In this document: positions 47,002 through 56,296 of the stretch, piece by piece | Position numbering within the stretch: position 1 is the stretch's first letter | Layout: each line of letters starts with the position of its first letter | Source of the DNA: SFEL01 sp045603585 | GTDB lineage: Bacteria > Bacillota > Clostridia > Christensenellales > CAG-138 | Assembly (NCBI GenBank): GCA_045603585.1 | Contig: JAZUMK010000042.1 | Location: 28,276-92,275 of the forward strand | Direction of reading: 5' to 3' | DNA: 64,000 nucleotides | Translations under genes and position numbers: made by a program | Notes under the pieces: generated by a model | The model's database searches: none | What the model was told of the DNA's origin: nothing | Seen by the model: only the letters and a program-made list of their open reading frames with translations

Positions 47002-48290
47002 AGCTTCAGCTTGGATTTATCGATGTTAAGGATGTGCAGTTTGCAGAGCAGACAAAGGTGGAAAAGGGAGTAGTATACATAAACGCCGAGGAGGTGCTTG
47101 GGTATGTTTTTGAGGACGAGGATGTAAAGAGCAGCATAAAGCAGGCACGGCTGGAGATCGCAAGGCCGGGGGAAAGCGTGCGCATCACTCCGGTGAAGGA
47201 CGTTATTGAGCCGCGGGTAAAGGCCGAGGGCAATGGAGGCCAGTTTCCCGGGATAATATCAAAAGTGGACACGGTGGGCTCGGGCAAAACCCATGTGCTA
47301 AGGGGCATGGCGGTGGTGACCGCAGGGCCCATAGTGGGCTTTCAGGAGGGCATTATAGATATGTCCGGTCCCGGAGCGGAATACACAGGCTTTTCAAAGC
47401 TGAACAACCTTGTATTGGTATGCGGGCCCAGGGAGGAAATCAAGCCCCACGAGTATGAGCATGCCCTTCGCATGGCGGGGCTGAGGGCCGCCGCTTATAT
47501 AGGGGAATATGCCCGGGAGGCTCAGCCGGATGAGCTGAAGGAGTTTGAAACCTATGGCATAAGGGAAGGAATGGAAAAATATCCCGACCTTCCCAGAGTA
47601 GGGTATGTGCATATGCTGCAGAGCCAGGGGCTGCTGCACGATACATATGTATACGGAGTGGATGCAAAGCAAACCCTGCCCACGATGCTTATGCCCACGG
47701 AAACCATGGACGGAGCCATCATCAGCGGAAACTGCGTATCCGCCTGCGATAAGAATACCACCTATCACCATCAGAACAACCCGGTGGTGGAGGAGCTGTT
47801 TGAGGAGCATGGCAAAAGCCTGAATTACGTCTGCAATATCATCACCAACGAAAACGTGTATCTTGCAGATAAGGTGCGTTCCTCCGATTGGACGGCAAAG
47901 CTGTGCAAATGGCTGGAGCTGGATGGGGTCATAATATCTCAGGAGGGCTTTGGAAACCCCGATGCAGACCTTATCATGAACACAAAAAAGATAGAGAGCA
48001 TCGGCATAAAAACCGTTATCATCACGGACGAATATGCCGGGCAGGACGGCAGATCCCAGTCCCTTGCGGATGTTGATCCCCTTGCGGATGCGGTGGTTAC
48101 AGGGGGAAATGCAAATCAGCTGATACTGCTGCCAAAGATGGACAGGGTGATAGGCACGACGGATTATGCGGACAGGATAGCGGGCAGCCACGCAGGCTCC
48201 CTCAGGGAGGATGGCAGCATAGAGGCGGAGCTGCAGGTTATAACGGGAGCCACAAACGAGATGGGCTTTGGCTATCTCAGCGCAAGGTAA
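46998..48290 (+). CDS. grdE: Glycine reductase component B, alpha/beta proprotein GrdE
   Basis: 430 residues, TTG start overlapping the grdX stop, GGAGGG upstream. The proprotein is self-cleaved in the known enzyme before a cysteine that becomes a pyruvoyl group; here the probable site is Asn-Cys246 in GNCVSACDKN. It binds glycine as a Schiff base, and the selenoprotein GrdB then takes the carboxymethyl group. GVDAKQTLPTMLMPTETMDG before that site is highly conserved. Cytoplasmic, Stickland glycine reduction. Confidence 0.94.
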   Translation: MKLQLGFIDVKDVQFAEQTKVEKGVVYINAEEVLGYVFEDEDVKSSIKQARLEIARPGESVRITPVKDVIEPRVKAEGNGGQFPGIISKVDTVGSGKTHVLRGMAVVTAGPIVGFQEGIIDMSGPGAEYTGFSKLNNLVLVCGPREEIKPHEYEHALRMAGLRAAAYIGEYAREAQPDELKEFETYGIREGMEKYPDLPRVGYVHMLQSQGLLHDTYVYGVDAKQTLPTMLMPTETMDGAIISGNCVSACDKNTTYHHQNNPVVEELFEEHGKSLNYVCNIITNENVYLADKVRSSDWTAKLCKWLELDGVIISQEGFGNPDADLIMNTKKIESIGIKTVIITDEYAGQDGRSQSLADVDPLADAVVTGGNANQLILLPKMDRVIGTTDYADRIAGSHAGSLREDGSIEAELQVITGATNEMGFGYLSAR

Positions 48291-48303
48291 GGAGGAAGGT
48301 ACA

Positions 48304-49608
48304 ATGAGCTATAATGTGGTGCATTACATAAATCAGTTTTTTGCCAACATTGGCGGAGAGGAAATGGCGCATGCAGAGCCGGAGCTCAGGGAAGGCGCCG
48401 CAGGCCCCGGCATGGCCCTTGAGCAGGCGTGGAAGGGGGAGGCGAAGATCACCGCCACGATAGTATGCGGCGATTCCTACTTTGCGGAGCATGAAAAGGA
48501 TGCAAAAGAAAGAATACTGCAATGGGTGAGGGAGGCAAATCCGGACGTATTCATTGCAGGCCCTGCATTCAATGCAGGACGCTACGGCTATGCCTGCGCC
48601 AATATTGCCGCGGCGGTGCAGGATGAGCTGGGTATACCTGCGCTGACCGGTATGTACGAAGAAAATCCCGGCGCGGAGCTGAAAAATAAAGTGCTGACTG
48701 TAGCAACATCCAACAGCGCCGCAGGCATGCGAAAGGCCGCTCCCGCAATGGCGGCCCTTGCCCTTAAGCTGATGAAGGGGGAAGAGATAGGCCCTTCCGT
48801 CGTGGAAGGATATCTGCCAAACGGCATACGCAAAAACTTCTTTGAAAAGGAGCGGGGCGCAAGGCGTGCGGTGGCCATGCTTATCAAAAAGCTGGGCGGA
48901 AAGCCCTATGTAACGGAATTTCCCATGCCCTCCTTTGACAGGGTGGAGCCGGCTGAGCCGGTACAGGACATGGGCAAAGCCACAGTTGCCCTCTGCACTT
49001 CGGGAGGCATCGTGCCAAAGGACAATCCGGACAGAATAGAAGCATCATCTGCGTCAAAATATGGGGAATACAGCATCCGGGGAACCGACAGGCTGACAGA
49101 GGAAGCATACGAAACCGCCCACGGCGGCTATGACCCAACCTACGCAAACGCCGATCCCAACCGGGTGCTGCCGGTGGATATCCTCAGGGAATTTGAGCGG
49201 GAAGGCAGGATAGGCAGGCTGTACGATGTGTTTTATTCAACGGTGGGCAACGGCACTTCGGTAGCTTCCTCAAAGGCGTATGCCGCGGAGATAGCCCAAA
49301 AGCTCAAGAATGACAATGTGGATGCGGTGATCATGACCTCCACCTGAGGCACCTGCACCCGTTGCGGCGCAACGATGGTAAAGGAAATTGAACGCATCGG
49401 CATACCTGTGGTGCATATGTGCACCGTGACCCCCATTTCCCTGACGGTAGGCGCAAACAGGATAATTCCCACCGTGGCGATACCTTATCCTCTGGGCAAT
49501 CCTGCGCTTTCCGGGGAGGAAGAGTACGCCCTGAGAAAGCGGCTGGTATCAAATGCGCTGGATGCGCTGAGCACCCCCGTAGAGGACCAGAGGGTATTTG
49601 AAGCATAG
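48304..49608 (+). CDS. grdB: Glycine reductase component B gamma subunit, selenoprotein GrdB
   Basis: 434 residues when the in-frame TGA at 49345-49347 (codon 348) is read as selenocysteine. The downstream frame stays open and gives UGTCTRC, the UxxCxxC active site of GrdB, followed by a conserved MVKEIERIGIP. A plain gene caller would split it into two ORFs. GrdB accepts substrate from GrdE and passes the carboxymethyl group to GrdA. AAGGAGG lies upstream of the ATG. The hairpin at 49360-49374 is a SECIS candidate. Confidence 0.95.
49360..49374 (+). promoter_or_regulatory. Candidate SECIS hairpin of grdB
   Basis: CGTTGC and GCAACG pair around GGC, 12 bases after the UGA codon. The position and the G-rich small loop fit bacterial SECIS elements. 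Confidence 0.6.
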
Positions 49609-49726
49609 TGAAATTTTGGAGAAAATAAGCGGGATAAGGGCTGACACCATTGCTCTAAATCTTTGGCAATGCTAAAATAAATCATAAGGGATCAACCATA
49701 AAAGCCCTGTAAAGGAGATAACTTCC

Positions 49727-50668
49727 ATGAGCAAGATATACGATATGATAATACTGGGCGCAGGCCCTGCCGGCCTTACCGCCGGACTTTACGGAGGAAG
49801 GGGCAGGCGCTCTGCCCTGATAATCGAAAAGGGACAGATTGGCGGCCAGATAGCTACCACCAACGAAATTGAAAACTACCCCGGCCAGCTCCTTGAAGGG
49901 GAAAGCGGCCCCAGCCTTGTGGAGCGCATGGGCAAGCAGGCGGAAAAATTCGGCTGCGAGCGGGTAAGCGATACCGTCAATGCCGTTGAGCTGGATGGCG
50001 AAATCAAAAAGGTAGTGGGCAGCAGGGGGGAATACCTTGGCAAGTCCCTGATAATCGCACTGGGCGCCTATTCCCGCCCCATAGGCTGCGAAAATGAAGA
50101 GGAATTCAAGGGCAGAGGAATATCCTACTGTGCCACCTGTGACGCGGCCTTCTTTGAGGATCTTGAAGTATACGTTGTGGGCGGCGGCGATGCGGCTGTT
50201 GAAGAGGCGATGTATCTTACCAAGTATGCCCGCAAGGTAACCATTATCCACCGCAGAGACCAGCTGAGGGCAGCAAAGTCCATTCAGGAAAAGGCCTTTG
50301 CAAATCCCAAGATAGACTTTATGTGGGATACAGTGGTGGAAAAGGTGGACGGCGAAGATGTTCTCAGCGAAATGGTGGTAAAAAACACCAAAACAGGAGA
50401 GCTTACTACCATCAGAGCAAATGAGGAGGACGGAATTTTCGGCCTGTTCGGCTTTATAGGCCTGCTGCCAAACAGCCAGCTGTTTGAGGGAAGGCTGAAT
50501 ATGGAAAACGGCTATATCCTTACCGATGAGGATATGCGTACCAACATTCCCGGTGTATTTGCCGCAGGAGATATACGCAAAAAGAGCCTGAGGCAGGTGG
50601 TCACCGCTGCGGCGGACGGAGCGATTGCCGCAATGCAGGCAGAGCATTACATATCCAATATGGAATAA
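49727..50668 (+). CDS. trxB: Thioredoxin reductase of the glycine reductase operon
   Basis: 313 residues. FAD-binding GAGPAGLTAG at the N-terminus, the redox pair CATC (C135/C138), NADP(H)-binding GGGDAAVEEA, and a C-terminal GVFAAGDIR. It reduces the TrxA encoded next, which in turn reduces the GrdA selenenylsulfide. GGAG ribosome site. Placed between grdB and grdA rather than at the operon start. Confidence 0.95.
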   Translation: MSKIYDMIILGAGPAGLTAGLYGGRGRRSALIIEKGQIGGQIATTNEIENYPGQLLEGESGPSLVERMGKQAEKFGCERVSDTVNAVELDGEIKKVVGSRGEYLGKSLIIALGAYSRPIGCENEEEFKGRGISYCATCDAAFFEDLEVYVVGGGDAAVEEAMYLTKYARKVTIIHRRDQLRAAKSIQEKAFANPKIDFMWDTVVEKVDGEDVLSEMVVKNTKTGELTTIRANEEDGIFGLFGFIGLLPNSQLFEGRLNMENGYILTDEDMRTNIPGVFAAGDIRKKSLRQVVTAAADGAIAAMQAEHYISNME

Positions 50669-50748
50669 CCAAATAAAAAACGGACAACCTAAACAGGGAG
50701 GCGAAAGCCTCCCTTTTACTTTGCAAAAAATAAGGAGGGCAAATTTTT

Positions 50749-51066
50749 ATGATTGAGCTGGATAAGGATACATTTGAAACAGAGGTGCTGCAGGCTGAGG
50801 GCAAGGTGGTGGTGGATTTTTACGGGGACGGTTGCGCTCCCTGCGCCGCCCTTATGCCCCATGTTCATCAGCTGGCGGAAAAATACGGCGATACCCTTAA
50901 GTTCTGCGCCCTGAATACCAGCAAGGCCCGAAGGCTTGCCATAAAGGAAAAGGTGCTGGGCCTGCCTGTGATAGCGGTGTATGAAAATGGACAGATGATA
51001 GATTCCAGGGTAAAGGAAGAAGCCACGCCGGAAAATGTGGAGCAGATGATAAAACAGCATATGTGA
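50749..51066 (+). CDS. trxA: Thioredoxin with CAPC active site
   Basis: 105 residues. The active site is GCAPC (C29, C32) instead of the usual WCGPC; glycine-reductase-linked thioredoxins characteristically replace the tryptophan and the GP dipeptide (e.g. GCVPC). Thioredoxin fold otherwise normal: DFYGDG, the cis-Pro LGLPVIAVYENG. It donates electrons from TrxB to the glycine reductase. AAGGAGGG ribosome site. Confidence 0.93.
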   Translation: MIELDKDTFETEVLQAEGKVVVDFYGDGCAPCAALMPHVHQLAEKYGDTLKFCALNTSKARRLAIKEKVLGLPVIAVYENGQMIDSRVKEEATPENVEQMIKQHM

Positions 51067-51121
51067 GGATAGATAAGCCGAATCGGCTTTCTATAAATCA
51101 TCAGGGAAAGGAGATAAATAC

Positions 51122-51598
51122 ATGAGCGTTTTAGCCGGTAAAAAAGCAGTGGTAATAGGCGACCGGGACGGCGTGCCGGGTCAGGCGATAGCCGCCTGCG
51201 CCCAGTCTGCCGGGGCAGAGGTGGTTTTTTCTTCCACAGAGTGCTTTGTCTGAACGGCCGCAGGCGCAATGGATCTGGAAAATCAGAAGCGGGTAAAGGA
51301 TATTGCTCAGAAGTTTGGCCCCGAGAACGTTGTGGTTCTTTTGGGCGCAGCCGAGGGCGAGGCATCCGGCCTTGCAGCTGAAACCGTTACAAACGGCGAC
51401 CCGACCTATGCAGGTCCATTGACAGGAGTCCAGCTTGGGCTTACGGTTTATCATGTGTGCGAGCCTGATATAAAGCAGGAATTCGACGAAGGTGTATACG
51501 ATCAGCAGGTAAGCATGATGGAGATGGTATTGGATGTTGATGACATAGTCAACGAGATGTCTGCCATCAGAAGCGAATTCTGCAAATACATCAACTAA
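51122..51598 (+). CDS. grdA: Glycine reductase selenoprotein A (GrdA)
   Basis: 158 residues when TGA at 51251-51253 (codon 44) is read as selenocysteine. The result, CFVU followed by TAAGAMDLENQ, is the GrdA active site, with Sec44 at the known position. Without recoding, only the C-terminal part would be called. GrdA carries the carboxymethyl-selenoether and transfers a ketene-level group to GrdC/D. AAAGGAG ribosome site before the ATG at 51122. Confidence 0.95.
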
Positions 51599-51700
51599 GC
51601 GGCATACATCGGGGCGGCGGGGCAAAAAACCTTGCCGTCCTTTTTATAATAATAAGGCGCTTTTCGGGGCAGGATAAAAGCAAAAAAGGACTGCAGGAAT

Positions 51701-53233
51701 ATGAAAAGCGTAATAAAGAGCACAGGGTATATTCTGGTGCATGGGCCGGACATGATGCTGCATAACGGCACCACCCAAACCATCGAGCGCATCGTCAATC
51801 CCGAGGGGGATTATCTGAAGCAGCTTCCAAAGCATATCCGTACATTTGATGAAGTATTGAATTATTACCCCAATCAGGTATACATAGGCAATGTATCGCC
51901 GGATGAGCTTATGGCTGTACCTCAGCCATGGCATGATAAAGCCTGCCCGGTAAATGACAGATACGGCGATTTTGGCCAGATAATGCCTCAGGAGGAATTC
52001 CTGCTGCTGATGGATGCCTGCGATGTGTTTGACCTTGTGCGGATGGATACTGCATTTGTATCGGAATACAAGGAGGCGCTGGCGCAGAATCCCATGATGG
52101 ACCACAGCATACTTGAGCGGATAAACGCCGGTACTGACTCAGCCGAGGTGGCCCGCCTTGTGGAGCAGGATGGGGCGGAGGGGCTGTATCACAACGGGCG
52201 GCTTGTGGGCTGCGTGCTGATGGCTCACGATATAGACCCCAGCCTTTCTGCCCATGTTATGCTGGAAAACATAGCATACAAGGCATCCAGCGTATTGGCG
52301 CTGCTTACCGCGGTGCATAACGCAGGCATCGATAAGAATGAAATCGAATACGTGATAGATTGCTCCGAGGAAGCCTGCGGAGATATGAATCAGCGGGGCG
52401 GCGGAAACTTTGCAAAGAGCGCCGCGGAGATTGCGGGGCTGAACAACGCAACGGGGGCAGACTGCCGCGGATTCTGCGCCGCTCCTGCCCATGCAATAGT
52501 GCAGGCGGCAGCGCTTGCGGCATCCGGTGCGTATAAAGCCATCGCCGTGACCTGCGGCGGTTCCACTGCAAAGCTGGGCATGAACGGCAAGGATCATGTA
52601 AAAAAGGGACTTCCCATACTTGAGGATATGCTGGGCGGCTTTGCTGCCATAATCACGGCGGATGACGGAATAAATCCCGAAATCAACCTGAACATACTGG
52701 ACCGCCACACCGTTGGAACAGGCTCCGCCCCCCAGGCGGTAATATCCTCCCTTGTGACAGAGCCGCTGGAGCGCAATGGCCTTAAGATTACCGACATAGA
52801 CAAATACTCCCCCGAAATGCAGAATCCCGATATAACCAAGCCGGCAGGCGCGGGAGATGTTCCCCTTGCAAATTACAAGATGATAGGCGCATTGGCGGTA
52901 AAGCGGGGAGAGCTGGACAAGGCTGAGCTGCCCGACTTCATTGCAAAGCATGGCCTTGCGGGCTGGGCGCCCACCCAGGGACATATTCCCTCCGGCATAC
53001 CCTACATCGGCTTTGCCTGCCGGGATATACTTGAGGGCAGGATTCAGCGCACCATGATAATCGGCAAAGGCTCACTGTTCCTTGGCCGCATGACAAACCT
53101 TTTTGACGGCGTATCCTTTGTGATCCAGGCAAACAGCGGCCTGCAAAACACCGCTGCCCATGGGCAGGAGGTAAGAAGCATAATTGCCGATGCCATGAGG
53201 CGGCTTGCAGAAACCATGCTGAGCGAGGAATAA
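51701..53233 (+). CDS. grdC: Glycine reductase component C, beta subunit GrdC
   Basis: 510 residues. STGYILVHGPDMMLHNGTTQ at the start and CSEEACGDMNQRGGGNFAKS later are highly conserved GrdC segments; the fold is related to fatty-acid condensing enzymes, with catalytic cysteines in EEACG and DCRGFCAAP. With GrdD it converts the carboxymethyl-Se intermediate with phosphate to acetyl phosphate, which yields ATP by acetate kinase. GGAATATG ribosome site. GrdD starts 6 bp after its stop. Confidence 0.95.
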   Translation: MKSVIKSTGYILVHGPDMMLHNGTTQTIERIVNPEGDYLKQLPKHIRTFDEVLNYYPNQVYIGNVSPDELMAVPQPWHDKACPVNDRYGDFGQIMPQEEFLLLMDACDVFDLVRMDTAFVSEYKEALAQNPMMDHSILERINAGTDSAEVARLVEQDGAEGLYHNGRLVGCVLMAHDIDPSLSAHVMLENIAYKASSVLALLTAVHNAGIDKNEIEYVIDCSEEACGDMNQRGGGNFAKSAAEIAGLNNATGADCRGFCAAPAHAIVQAAALAASGAYKAIAVTCGGSTAKLGMNGKDHVKKGLPILEDMLGGFAAIITADDGINPEINLNILDRHTVGTGSAPQAVISSLVTEPLERNGLKITDIDKYSPEMQNPDITKPAGAGDVPLANYKMIGALAVKRGELDKAELPDFIAKHGLAGWAPTQGHIPSGIPYIGFACRDILEGRIQRTMIIGKGSLFLGRMTNLFDGVSFVIQANSGLQNTAAHGQEVRSIIADAMRRLAETMLSEE

Positions 53234-53239
53234 AAAACT

Positions 53240-54382
53240 ATGGAAAGAAAGATCATCGCCGATGTTTTTGCTCAGATGGCGGAAGGGCTGGAAACAGGCA
53301 ATTACGGCAATCGTCCCCGCATAGCCGTTACAGGCATGGGGGGAGAACATGGGGAGCAGAACGTTATGGAGGGCGCTCAGCTTGCCGCAAAGCAGGGCGC
53401 TGACGTGTGTTATATAGGTTCCCTTGAGGCGGAGGGCGTTGCAAGCGTAAAGGTGCAGGATGAAGCCGAGGGCCACGCCGCAATGGAGCGGATGCTGGAA
53501 AAACGGGAGGTGGATGGGGCGGTTACCATGCATTATACCTTTCCCATAGGCGTAACTACCGTGGGTCGGGTGGTTACTCCCGCAAGGGGCAGGCAGATGT
53601 TCATTGCCGCGACAACAGGAGCATCCGCTGCGGACAGGGTGGAAGCAATGGTGAGAAATGCCATCTGCGGCATAGCCGCCGCCAAAGCCTGCGGGGTGAA
53701 TAGGCCCACCGTGGGCATACTCAACGTGGAAGGGACAAGACAGGCTGAAATTATATTGAAGCAGCTGCAAAAAAACGGCTATGATATGGCTTTTGCGGAA
53801 TCCGCCCGCTCGGACGGCGGAGCGGTAATGCGGGGCAATGACCTGCTTATGGGGGGCCCGGATGTTATGGTTATGGATTCCCTTACAGGCAATGTGGTTA
53901 TGAAGCTGCTGTCCGCATTCAATACAGGAGGGGCCTACGAAGCATCGGGTTGGGGCTACGGCCCCGGCATAGGGGAAAATTACGACAAGCTGATACTTAT
54001 CATCTCCCGGGCATCAGGCGCGCCTGTGATAGCCAATGCCATACAGTACGCAGGGGAGCTTGCGAGGGGCGGAGCGCCGGAGCTTGCAAAGGCGGAATTT
54101 GCCAAAGCGGAAAGGGCGGGCCTTGGCAAATTGCTTGGGGAGCGGAAAAGCGCCGCAAAGCCCATAGAAAGCGAAACCGTGGATATTCCGCCGTCAGAGC
54201 CTGTTACTGCGGGCATTGCAGGCGTGGACGTGATGGATATAGAGGAGGGTACAAGGGCTTTGTGGAAGCAGGGCATATACGCGGAATCCGGCATGGGCTG
54301 CACCGGCCCCCTTGTGATGGTAAGCGAAGCAAATTATGAGAAGGCGGCTGAAATATTGAAGCAGGCGGGATATATAGGATAA
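53240..54382 (+). CDS. grdD: Glycine reductase component C, alpha subunit GrdD
   Basis: 380 residues. VTGMGGEHGEQNVMEGAQLA and SGWGYGPGIGENYDKLILII are conserved GrdD motifs, with similarity to the PlsX-like fold of phosphate acyltransferases. It partners GrdC in acetyl phosphate release. It is the last gene of the operon. The GMGCTGPLVMV motif ends the protein with the conserved cysteine. No terminator was recognised before the next gene, 72 bp downstream. Confidence 0.95.
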   Translation: MERKIIADVFAQMAEGLETGNYGNRPRIAVTGMGGEHGEQNVMEGAQLAAKQGADVCYIGSLEAEGVASVKVQDEAEGHAAMERMLEKREVDGAVTMHYTFPIGVTTVGRVVTPARGRQMFIAATTGASAADRVEAMVRNAICGIAAAKACGVNRPTVGILNVEGTRQAEIILKQLQKNGYDMAFAESARSDGGAVMRGNDLLMGGPDVMVMDSLTGNVVMKLLSAFNTGGAYEASGWGYGPGIGENYDKLILIISRASGAPVIANAIQYAGELARGGAPELAKAEFAKAERAGLGKLLGERKSAAKPIESETVDIPPSEPVTAGIAGVDVMDIEEGTRALWKQGIYAESGMGCTGPLVMVSEANYEKAAEILKQAGYIG

Positions 54383-54454
54383 AACTCTACACATAGTTTA
54401 TTTTAATGGCGTGCCGATTCTGATAAAATCAATATCAGAACGGAGGAATAAGCT

Positions 54455-55033
54455 ATGGATTGCGAAAAGATAGGCCTTGCCATAAGGGCTCTGCGAAAGG
54501 AAAAGGGTATGACCCAGCTGCAGCTGGCAGACAGGCTGAATATAAGCGACAAAACCGTATCCAAATGGGAGCGGGGACAGGGCTGCCCGGATGTATCCTT
54601 GCTGAATGACCTTGCTTCGCTTCTTGGGGCGGAGCTTGAAAGCCTGCTGAAGGGGGAGGTAAGCAAGGGTGCGGCGGTGGCCGGCAATATGAAAAAGCTG
54701 AAGTTTTATGCCTGCCCCCGCTGCGGCAATATACTTACCGCCGAGGGAGAGGCCGCCATATATTGCTGCGGAAAGAAGCTTGCTCCGCTGGAAGCAAAAA
54801 AGGACAAGGAACAGCTCACAATGGAGCGGATAGAAAACGACTGGTTTATATCGGGCGGCCATCCGGTGGAGAAGGAACACTATATCGTCTTTGTGGGTAT
54901 ACTGACGGGAGACGGCTTTATGATGAAGCGGCTGTATCCCGAATGGGATATTCAGGCGCGGCTCCCGTGGTGCGCCCATGGCAGGCTGATATGGTATTGC
55001 GTAAAGGATGGGCTGTTTTACAGGGATTTTTAA
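54455..55033 (+). CDS. XRE regulator fused to a desulfoferrodoxin-like domain
   Basis: 192 residues. XRE helix-turn-helix at 8-62 (MTQLQLADRLNISDKTVSKW). The C-terminal half shows a desulforedoxin-like CPRCGN...CCGKKL knuckle (about 87-110) and then HPVEKEHYIVFVGILTGDG, KRLYPEWDIQ and WYCVKDGLF, reminiscent of the iron-binding superoxide reductase domain. It could be an iron or redox sensor controlling oxygen-stress genes. Catalytic histidines are only partly kept, so activity is uncertain. GGAGG ribosome site. Confidence 0.8.
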   Translation: MDCEKIGLAIRALRKEKGMTQLQLADRLNISDKTVSKWERGQGCPDVSLLNDLASLLGAELESLLKGEVSKGAAVAGNMKKLKFYACPRCGNILTAEGEAAIYCCGKKLAPLEAKKDKEQLTMERIENDWFISGGHPVEKEHYIVFVGILTGDGFMMKRLYPEWDIQARLPWCAHGRLIWYCVKDGLFYRDF

Positions 55034-55077
55034 CAAAACAGCTTTACAGTTTGTTTAAACATGGGGAATGATACGGG

Positions 55078-55086
55078 TGGTATACT
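55078..55086 (+). promoter_or_regulatory. Extended -10 promoter of the YdcF-like gene
   Basis: TGGTATACT ends only six bases before the start codon, so transcription probably begins at or next to the ATG. Confidence 0.5.
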
Positions 55087-55092
55087 TTTCCC

Positions 55093-55770
55093 ATGAAGAA
55101 AAAGCTGCCAAATAAGAAAAGAATACTTATATGCATAGCCGCTGTGATGATAGCGGCTATACTGCTTCCTTTTGCAGTGAGCGGATATGTAAAGCTGTCC
55201 ACAAAGGATATGATAGTGAACAGCGGCAATGTAATAGAGGGAGAATACGACTGTATACTGGTATTGGGCGCAGGCGTTTGGTCCGGGGGAAGGCCCTCCC
55301 ATATGCTGGCGGACAGGCTGGATGTGGCAATTGGCGCATATGAAGCGGGAGGAGCGCCAAAGCTGCTTATGAGCGGCGACCATGGGCGCAGGGAATACGA
55401 CGAGGTAAACGTAATGAAGGACTACGCCGTAAACGCAGGCGTGCCCTCTGAGGATGTGTTTATGGACCATGCGGGCTTTTCCACCTATGAAAGCATATAC
55501 AGGGCAAGGGATGTATTCCTTGCAAAGCGGGTGCTGATAGTTACCCAGGGCTATCATCTGTATCGGGCATTGTATGTGGCCCGCTCCCTTGGCCTTGATG
55601 CGGAGGGGGTGGCGGCAGACCTGAGGCCGTACAAGGGGCAGAGCTATTATAACCTCAGGGAGGTGCTTGCCCGGTGCAAGGACTTTGCCATGTGCATAGT
55701 AAAGCCCCTGCCCACATACCTTGGGGAAGCCATACCCGTATCCGGCAGCGGAGATCTGACAAACGACTAA
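55093..55770 (+). CDS. YdcF/SanA-like DUF218 protein
   Basis: 225 residues. A basic start (KKKLPNKKR) and one membrane helix (about 11-30) precede the DUF218 domain: YDCILVLGAGVWSGGRPSHM, LLMSGDHG, AGFSTYESIYRARDVFLAKR and VTQGYHLYRALYVA. SanA-type proteins affect envelope permeability; YdcF binds SAM. It has almost no leader, see promoter at 55078. A terminator follows. A second DUF218 protein is at 58820. Confidence 0.88.
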   Translation: MKKKLPNKKRILICIAAVMIAAILLPFAVSGYVKLSTKDMIVNSGNVIEGEYDCILVLGAGVWSGGRPSHMLADRLDVAIGAYEAGGAPKLLMSGDHGRREYDEVNVMKDYAVNAGVPSEDVFMDHAGFSTYESIYRARDVFLAKRVLIVTQGYHLYRALYVARSLGLDAEGVAADLRPYKGQSYYNLREVLARCKDFAMCIVKPLPTYLGEAIPVSGSGDLTND

Positions 55771-55774
55771 AGTA

Positions 55775-55806
55775 AAAAGAACCGAATACATCGGTTCTTT
55801 TATTTT
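55775..55806. terminator. Terminator between YdcF-like gene and Cys-rich gene
   Basis: AAAAGAACCGA and TCGGTTCTTTT form an 11-bp stem with a 5-base loop, then ATTTTTT; also usable for the minus strand. Confidence 0.88.
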
Positions 55807-56051
55807 TTGCGCGTCATTTCGATCAGGGCCGTGGCTTTTTCGGTTATAAGGGTGTAGTTTTCTTTTTTGTGGGGGATAAGGCAGGCGGAGCAGTCCTTTA
55901 TTCCGTCAGCGGTATAGGTGAAATTGCCGCCGCACTTTTCTCCCAGAGCATATAGCGGACAATAGCAGAACAGGCAGCTGAAATTATCGATTCCATCGTG
56001 GCAGGGAAAGTAGGGACAGGCTGTGTTGGCAAAAAATCGGCTGTTGTCCAT
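55800..56051 (-). CDS. Small cysteine-rich domain protein
   Basis: 83 residues from the ATG at 56051 with GGAGG five bases upstream. It has eight cysteines in the order of the cysteine-rich small domain family: ACPYFPCH, FSCLFCYCPLY, KCGG, DCSAC. It likely binds a metal or cluster. The function is not known; members occur near cobalamin and methyltransferase genes. An extension to 56129 lacks a ribosome site. Confidence 0.85.
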   Translation of the reverse strand: MDNSRFFANTACPYFPCHDGIDNFSCLFCYCPLYALGEKCGGNFTYTADGIKDCSACLIPHKKENYTLITEKATALIEMTRKK

Positions 56052-56296
56052 TGTGTCCTCCGTAAAAGGGTATAGCAGTATTATTTCAAAAAGATTCCCT
56101 TGGGTCAATACACAAACAAAGACCGCCATGGTTCTGTGGCGGCCTTTGCTCTTTAGGGGGAGAAATCTTATGGTTGGAGCTACTTATTTGTTACAGGCTT
56201 CCCTGTGCCATTATAATATCACCCGAATATGGCGAAAAAATGCACGGTTCGTGTACGATTCGTAAAGTAAATATTAATAAATCGTGACTATGGGAA

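Noticed and set aside
49375..49608. Independent 77-residue protein
   Set aside because: It is the C-terminal part of GrdB after the selenocysteine UGA.
51269..51598. Independent 109-residue protein
   Set aside because: It is the C-terminal part of selenoprotein GrdA.
56052..56296. Plus-strand open frame in the gap before the glnN operon end
   Set aside because: No ribosome site or sensible protein; only a weak CCGCC hairpin is present.
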